Positions 21,215 through 23,799 of a DNA stretch of 23,799 nt are shown here, one piece after another. Source of the DNA: an uncultured Ruminococcus sp. (lineage in GTDB: Bacteria; Bacillota; Clostridia; Lachnospirales; Lachnospiraceae); contig UQKK01000045.1 in assembly GCA_900541505.1 (NCBI GenBank), positions 1 through 23,799 on the forward strand. Reading direction: 5' to 3'. The notes beneath the pieces are model-generated. The model saw only the letters and a program-made list of their open reading frames with translations, searched no databases and was not told where the DNA came from. Both the position numbers and the translations under genes were made by a program. The first letter of the stretch is position 1. Each line of letters begins with the position of its first letter.

Positions 21215-22462
21215 CTATTTCCTTATCTGTCCATTTCCGAAAATGATATATTTCGTGGTTGTCAGAGCTTCCAGTCCCATGGGTCCTCTGGCATGTAGCT
21301 TCTGGGTGCTGATTCCGATTTCCGCGCCAAAGCCAAACTCAAAACCATCCGTAAAACGGGTGGAAGCATTTACATACACTGCCGCCGCATCAATCTCATC
21401 CTGGAAACGCAGCGCATTATCATAATCCTGAGTGATGATGGACTCCGAATGTCCGGTATTGTAGCGGTTGATGTGGGCGATTGCCTCATCCATGGAGTCC
21501 ACTGTCTTCACAGAGATAATGGCATCCAGGTACTCGGTTCCCCAATCTTCCTCTGTCGCCGGAAGGATGTCACTGCTTGCGGCGCAGGCGCGCTCATCCC
21601 CGCGGATTTCAATTCCGTGCATTTTCAATCTCTCCACAATCTCCGGCAGGAGGTTTAAGGTATGCTCATGGATGACCAGCGACTCACAGGCGTTGCAGAC
21701 ACCCATTCTCTGTGTCTTCGCGTTCTCGATGATATCTACCGCCATCTTGCGGTCCGCGGATTCATCCACATAAATGTGACAGTTCCCTGTTCCGGTCTCG
21801 ATAACCGGCACAGTGCTGTTCTCCACCACATTGGCAATCAGCCCGGCGCCCCCTCTGGGAATAAGCACATCAATAAGTCCGTGCATTTTCATCATATCCT
21901 GGACCACCGCCCTGCTGGTATCCTCCACCAGAAGGATTAAATCCTGCAGCAAACGCTCCTTGCGCAGACCTTCCTTGATAGCATGCACAATTGCCTGGTT
22001 GGAGTGGATGGCATCGCTGCCGCCTCTTAAGATAACAGAGTTTCCGGTCTTAAAGCACAGTCCGAAGGCATCCGCTGTCACATTGGGGCGGGACTCATAA
22101 ATAATTCCCACTACGCCAAGGGGCACTCTCTTCTGCCCAATCCGCAGTCCGTTGGGACGCATCTTCATAGAGAGGACTTCCCCTATCGGGTCCTCTAAAG
22201 CCGCCACCTGTCTGAGCCCTTCCGCCATGTCTTCAATCCGCTTTTCTGTGAGCTTCAGCCGGTCAAGCATGGACTGTCTGGTCCCTTTTTCTGCTGCCGC
22301 CTTCAGGTCCTTTTCATTTTCAGAAAGAATCATGTCCTTTTGGATAAGCAGTTCTTCCGCCGCCGACAGAAGCCCCTGATTCCTCTGGAGTGTGCCTAAT
22401 TTTGCCGCTTCCATGGACGCCTTTTTAGCGCGTACCGCGAGTGTCTCCATGTAATTTTCCAT
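21215..22462 (-). CDS. proA: Gamma-glutamyl phosphate reductase
   Basis: ProA reduces gamma-glutamyl phosphate with NADPH to glutamate semialdehyde, which cyclises toward proline. The 415-residue product is full length and of aldehyde-dehydrogenase fold. GVVGIIYESRPNVTADA (about 116-132), the catalytic C256 in MGVCNACES, and the C-terminal GFGAEIGISTQKLHARGPMGLEALTT are all diagnostic. The ATG at 22462 has GGAGG 8 nt upstream. It follows proB by 70 nt in the same direction with no terminator, so proB-proA form an operon. Confidence 0.97.
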   Translation of the reverse strand: MENYMETLAVRAKKASMEAAKLGTLQRNQGLLSAAEELLIQKDMILSENEKDLKAAAEKGTRQSMLDRLKLTEKRIEDMAEGLRQVAALEDPIGEVLSMKMRPNGLRIGQKRVPLGVVGIIYESRPNVTADAFGLCFKTGNSVILRGGSDAIHSNQAIVHAIKEGLRKERLLQDLILLVEDTSRAVVQDMMKMHGLIDVLIPRGGAGLIANVVENSTVPVIETGTGNCHIYVDESADRKMAVDIIENAKTQRMGVCNACESLVIHEHTLNLLPEIVERLKMHGIEIRGDERACAASSDILPATEEDWGTEYLDAIISVKTVDSMDEAIAHINRYNTGHSESIITQDYDNALRFQDEIDAAAVYVNASTRFTDGFEFGFGAEIGISTQKLHARGPMGLEALTTTKYIIFGNGQIRK

Positions 22463-22532
22463 CCTATTCTCCTCCTTTTTGTCAGTTGTCTTTACCTGTT
22501 CTCTCTTCCGGCTTTCCGGATATCTTCTTTTC

Positions 22533-23627
22533 TTACTCCGCAGGCTTCTCAGACGGTGTTTTCACTGTTTCGGGTTTTCGGCTTGCTTCTTGTTTTTGTT
22601 CTGTCTGCTGTCTCGCTCCTGAATTTCGTCCCGTCTCTGCCTGCTGCCCTGCGTCTGTCTTCTGTCCTGCACCTGCCTGCTGCCCTGCGCCTGTCTTCTG
22701 TTCTGCACCTGCCTGCTGTCCCAATCCAGCCTTATGCCCCGCCTCTTTTCGCTGGCGTTTCGCCTGCCGGCGGTACTTCGGCTTCTCCGGTGCCATCTCT
22801 GTCTTCATCTCCTTGCGGTGTTCCTTTGACAAAAACAGTGTCCCCACCTTTTTCCCTGCCATGATGTCATTGATGTTATAAATGTTATCTCCGCTGGCGA
22901 TGACCATATCCGCCCCAATTCCTGTGGCTATCTTCGCTGCCTTGATTTTCGTTGCCATCCCGCCGGTCCCGTATTCGCTGGAAGCGCCCTTTGCCATCTG
23001 CTCCAGTTTCCCGTCAATGCTGGAAACGGTGTGGATGAAGCGGGCGTTTGGATTCTGCTTCGGGTCATCCGTGTACAGCCCTTCGATGTCGGACATCAAT
23101 ATCAGTAAATCCGCATCTACCAGCTTCGCCACATTTGCCGCCAGTGTATCATTGTCCCCGAAATTTCCATAGTTAAGTTCGTCCACCGATATAGCATCGT
23201 TCTCATTGACAATCGGCACCACCTTCATGCGGAACAATTCATCAAATGCCTGTCTCGCGTTTCTCCTGCATTCCTTATTTGTAATCGACTCCTTTGTCAG
23301 AAGCACCTGGGCGGTAAGCTGGCTGTACTCATTAAACAGCTTCTCATAAATCATCATCAGTCTTCCCTGCCCGACCGCCGCGCACGCCTGCTTCGCCGCC
23401 ACCGTTTCCGGCTTGTGCTCCAATCCCAGCGCGGTCCTTCCGATACCCACCGCACCGGAGGAGACTACGATGACTTCTTTTCCTTTATTGCGCAGATTAA
23501 TCAATATCCTTACAAATTTTTCCAGCTTATCCAGATTGATATCACCTGTCTCATCGTATGTGATGGTCGTAGTTCCGACCTTAATGACAATCCTTTTCTT
23601 CCCACTCAGTATCTCTTTTCTGTCCAT
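22533..23627 (-). CDS. proB: Glutamate 5-kinase without PUA domain, with repetitive tail
   Basis: ProB phosphorylates glutamate with ATP, the first step of proline synthesis and its usual feedback-inhibited step. The 364-residue product contains a complete amino-acid kinase domain (about 8-268). It shows VIKVGTTT, VSSGAVGIGR, NENDAISVDE, FGDNDTLAANVA, SDIEGLYTDDP and GTGGMATKIKAA. The C-terminal PUA domain found in long-form ProB is absent. A basic stretch (283-299) leads into a low-complexity tail of 12-residue repeats rich in G, Q, A, K and T. The start is ATG 23627 with AAAGGA about 8 nt upstream; the upstream open frame (to 23681) is rejected. Confidence 0.95.
   Translation of the reverse strand: MDRKEILSGKKRIVIKVGTTTITYDETGDINLDKLEKFVRILINLRNKGKEVIVVSSGAVGIGRTALGLEHKPETVAAKQACAAVGQGRLMMIYEKLFNEYSQLTAQVLLTKESITNKECRRNARQAFDELFRMKVVPIVNENDAISVDELNYGNFGDNDTLAANVAKLVDADLLILMSDIEGLYTDDPKQNPNARFIHTVSSIDGKLEQMAKGASSEYGTGGMATKIKAAKIATGIGADMVIASGDNIYNINDIMAGKKVGTLFLSKEHRKEMKTEMAPEKPKYRRQAKRQRKEAGHKAGLGQQAGAEQKTGAGQQAGAGQKTDAGQQAETGRNSGARQQTEQKQEASRKPETVKTPSEKPAE
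22575..22718 (-). repeat. 36-nt tandem repeats in the proB tail
   Basis: Units 22637-22672 and 22673-22708 differ at 2 of 36 positions. A partial copy begins at 22709, and degenerate copies lie below 22637. They encode GQQAGAEQKTGA, GQQAGAGQKTDA and decayed forms such as GQQAETGRNSGA. Confidence 0.85.
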
Positions 23628-23650
23628 CCTGTTTTTCCTTTCTCTGCTCG

Positions 23651-23731
23651 AAGTACGTTTCATATCACAGGGCAGTCCCAATAGAAACTTCTCAACCTGT
23701 ACGGAGTACTTTTATATCACAGGGCATCCCG
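23651..23731. repeat. Imperfect direct repeats upstream of proB
   Basis: Two related segments about 28 nt long share AGTAC and ATATCACAGGGCA (near 23651-23679 and 23704-23731), a little over 50 nt apart. On the minus strand each reads GCCCTGTGATAT followed by an AT-rich part and GTAC. They could be paired regulator sites or a small duplication. No clear promoter hexamers of good quality were found nearby. Confidence 0.5.
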
Positions 23732-23748
23732 AAGGGCTTTTCTGTATT

Positions 23749-23798
23749 CAAGACTCGCCCGCGAGTCTTGGCGCGGGATTCGGGTCAGCTCTGCTGAC
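23749..23798. other. Two perfect inverted repeats at the right edge
   Basis: CAAGACTCGC (23749-23758) pairs perfectly with GCGAGTCTTG (23761-23770), a 2-nt centre. GTCAGC (23784-23789) pairs with GCTGAC (23793-23798). No T-run follows either on the minus strand. Whether they belong to a terminator, a leader RNA or a repeat family cannot be told because the window ends here. Confidence 0.45.
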
Positions 23799-23799
23799 A

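Noticed and set aside
22637..22718. Possible CRISPR-like 36-nt repeats in proB
   Set aside because: The units are directly adjacent with no spacers and keep the proB reading frame.
23628..23799. T-box leader for proBA
   Set aside because: Proline T-boxes are common before such operons, but no UGGNACC-type antiterminator bulge or terminator pair is present in the visible leader.

Overview
The window looks like a chromosomal segment from a gut-type Clostridia, most likely the Lachnospiraceae. The reasons are Firmicutes-style ribosome binding sites (AGGAGG variants), short tightly packed operons, a cyclic (ArgJ) arginine pathway, a GerMN lipoprotein beside a two-component system, and secreted proteins with CxxC repeat modules and a KTGD-type C-terminal anchor. 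This assignment is inferred from gene content; no rRNA or tRNA gene is present. Almost everything is on the minus strand. Only the ferritin gene and one XRE-family regulator read on the plus strand.

Layout, left to right. (1) 1-2860: an aldo/keto reductase with a C-terminal two-cluster ferredoxin domain, then enolase, each with its own promoter and terminator. (2) 3219-3731: ferritin (+), with a hairpin in its leader. (3) 3882-10316: a competence/envelope-sensing cluster read right to left: comEA, an OmpR-family response regulator, a HAMP sensor kinase, a GerMN lipoprotein and comEC. It is preceded by a good promoter whose upstream edge carries four TGTAA-like half-sites at exact 11-bp spacing, the form of a WalR/PhoP-type operator. 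(4) 10428-15988: a DUF606 small membrane protein and the arginine operon argC-GNAT-argJ-argB-argD. Two ARG-box-like palindromes overlap the operon promoter. (5) 16030-21085: a more AT-rich accessory islet. It holds a two-gene operon for a secreted dockerin protein (papain-like N-terminal domain, two beta-sandwich modules, ricin-type lectin, InlB-type repeats, dockerin) and a cell-surface cohesin protein (cohesin, array of Cys-rich modules, anchor). A divergent XRE regulator and a 159-bp inverted-repeat element lie upstream. (6) 21215-23799: proA and proB (proline synthesis); ProB has lost its PUA domain and carries a repetitive tail instead. Upstream of proB there is a cluster of direct and inverted repeats.

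How they work together. The dockerin and cohesin genes look like a self-contained adhesion/assembly pair: one protein is made to dock, the next is the wall-attached receptor, and transcription is probably controlled by the divergent XRE protein through twin AACTATAGTT-type palindromes that overlap the promoter. The competence cluster links DNA-uptake genes to a WalRK/MtrAB-like signalling module whose regulator may bind its own promoter. The arginine and proline genes form separate glutamate-derived biosynthesis operons. I consider the cohesin/dockerin islet and the comEA-RR-HK-GerMN-comEC operon the two most interesting parts of the window.
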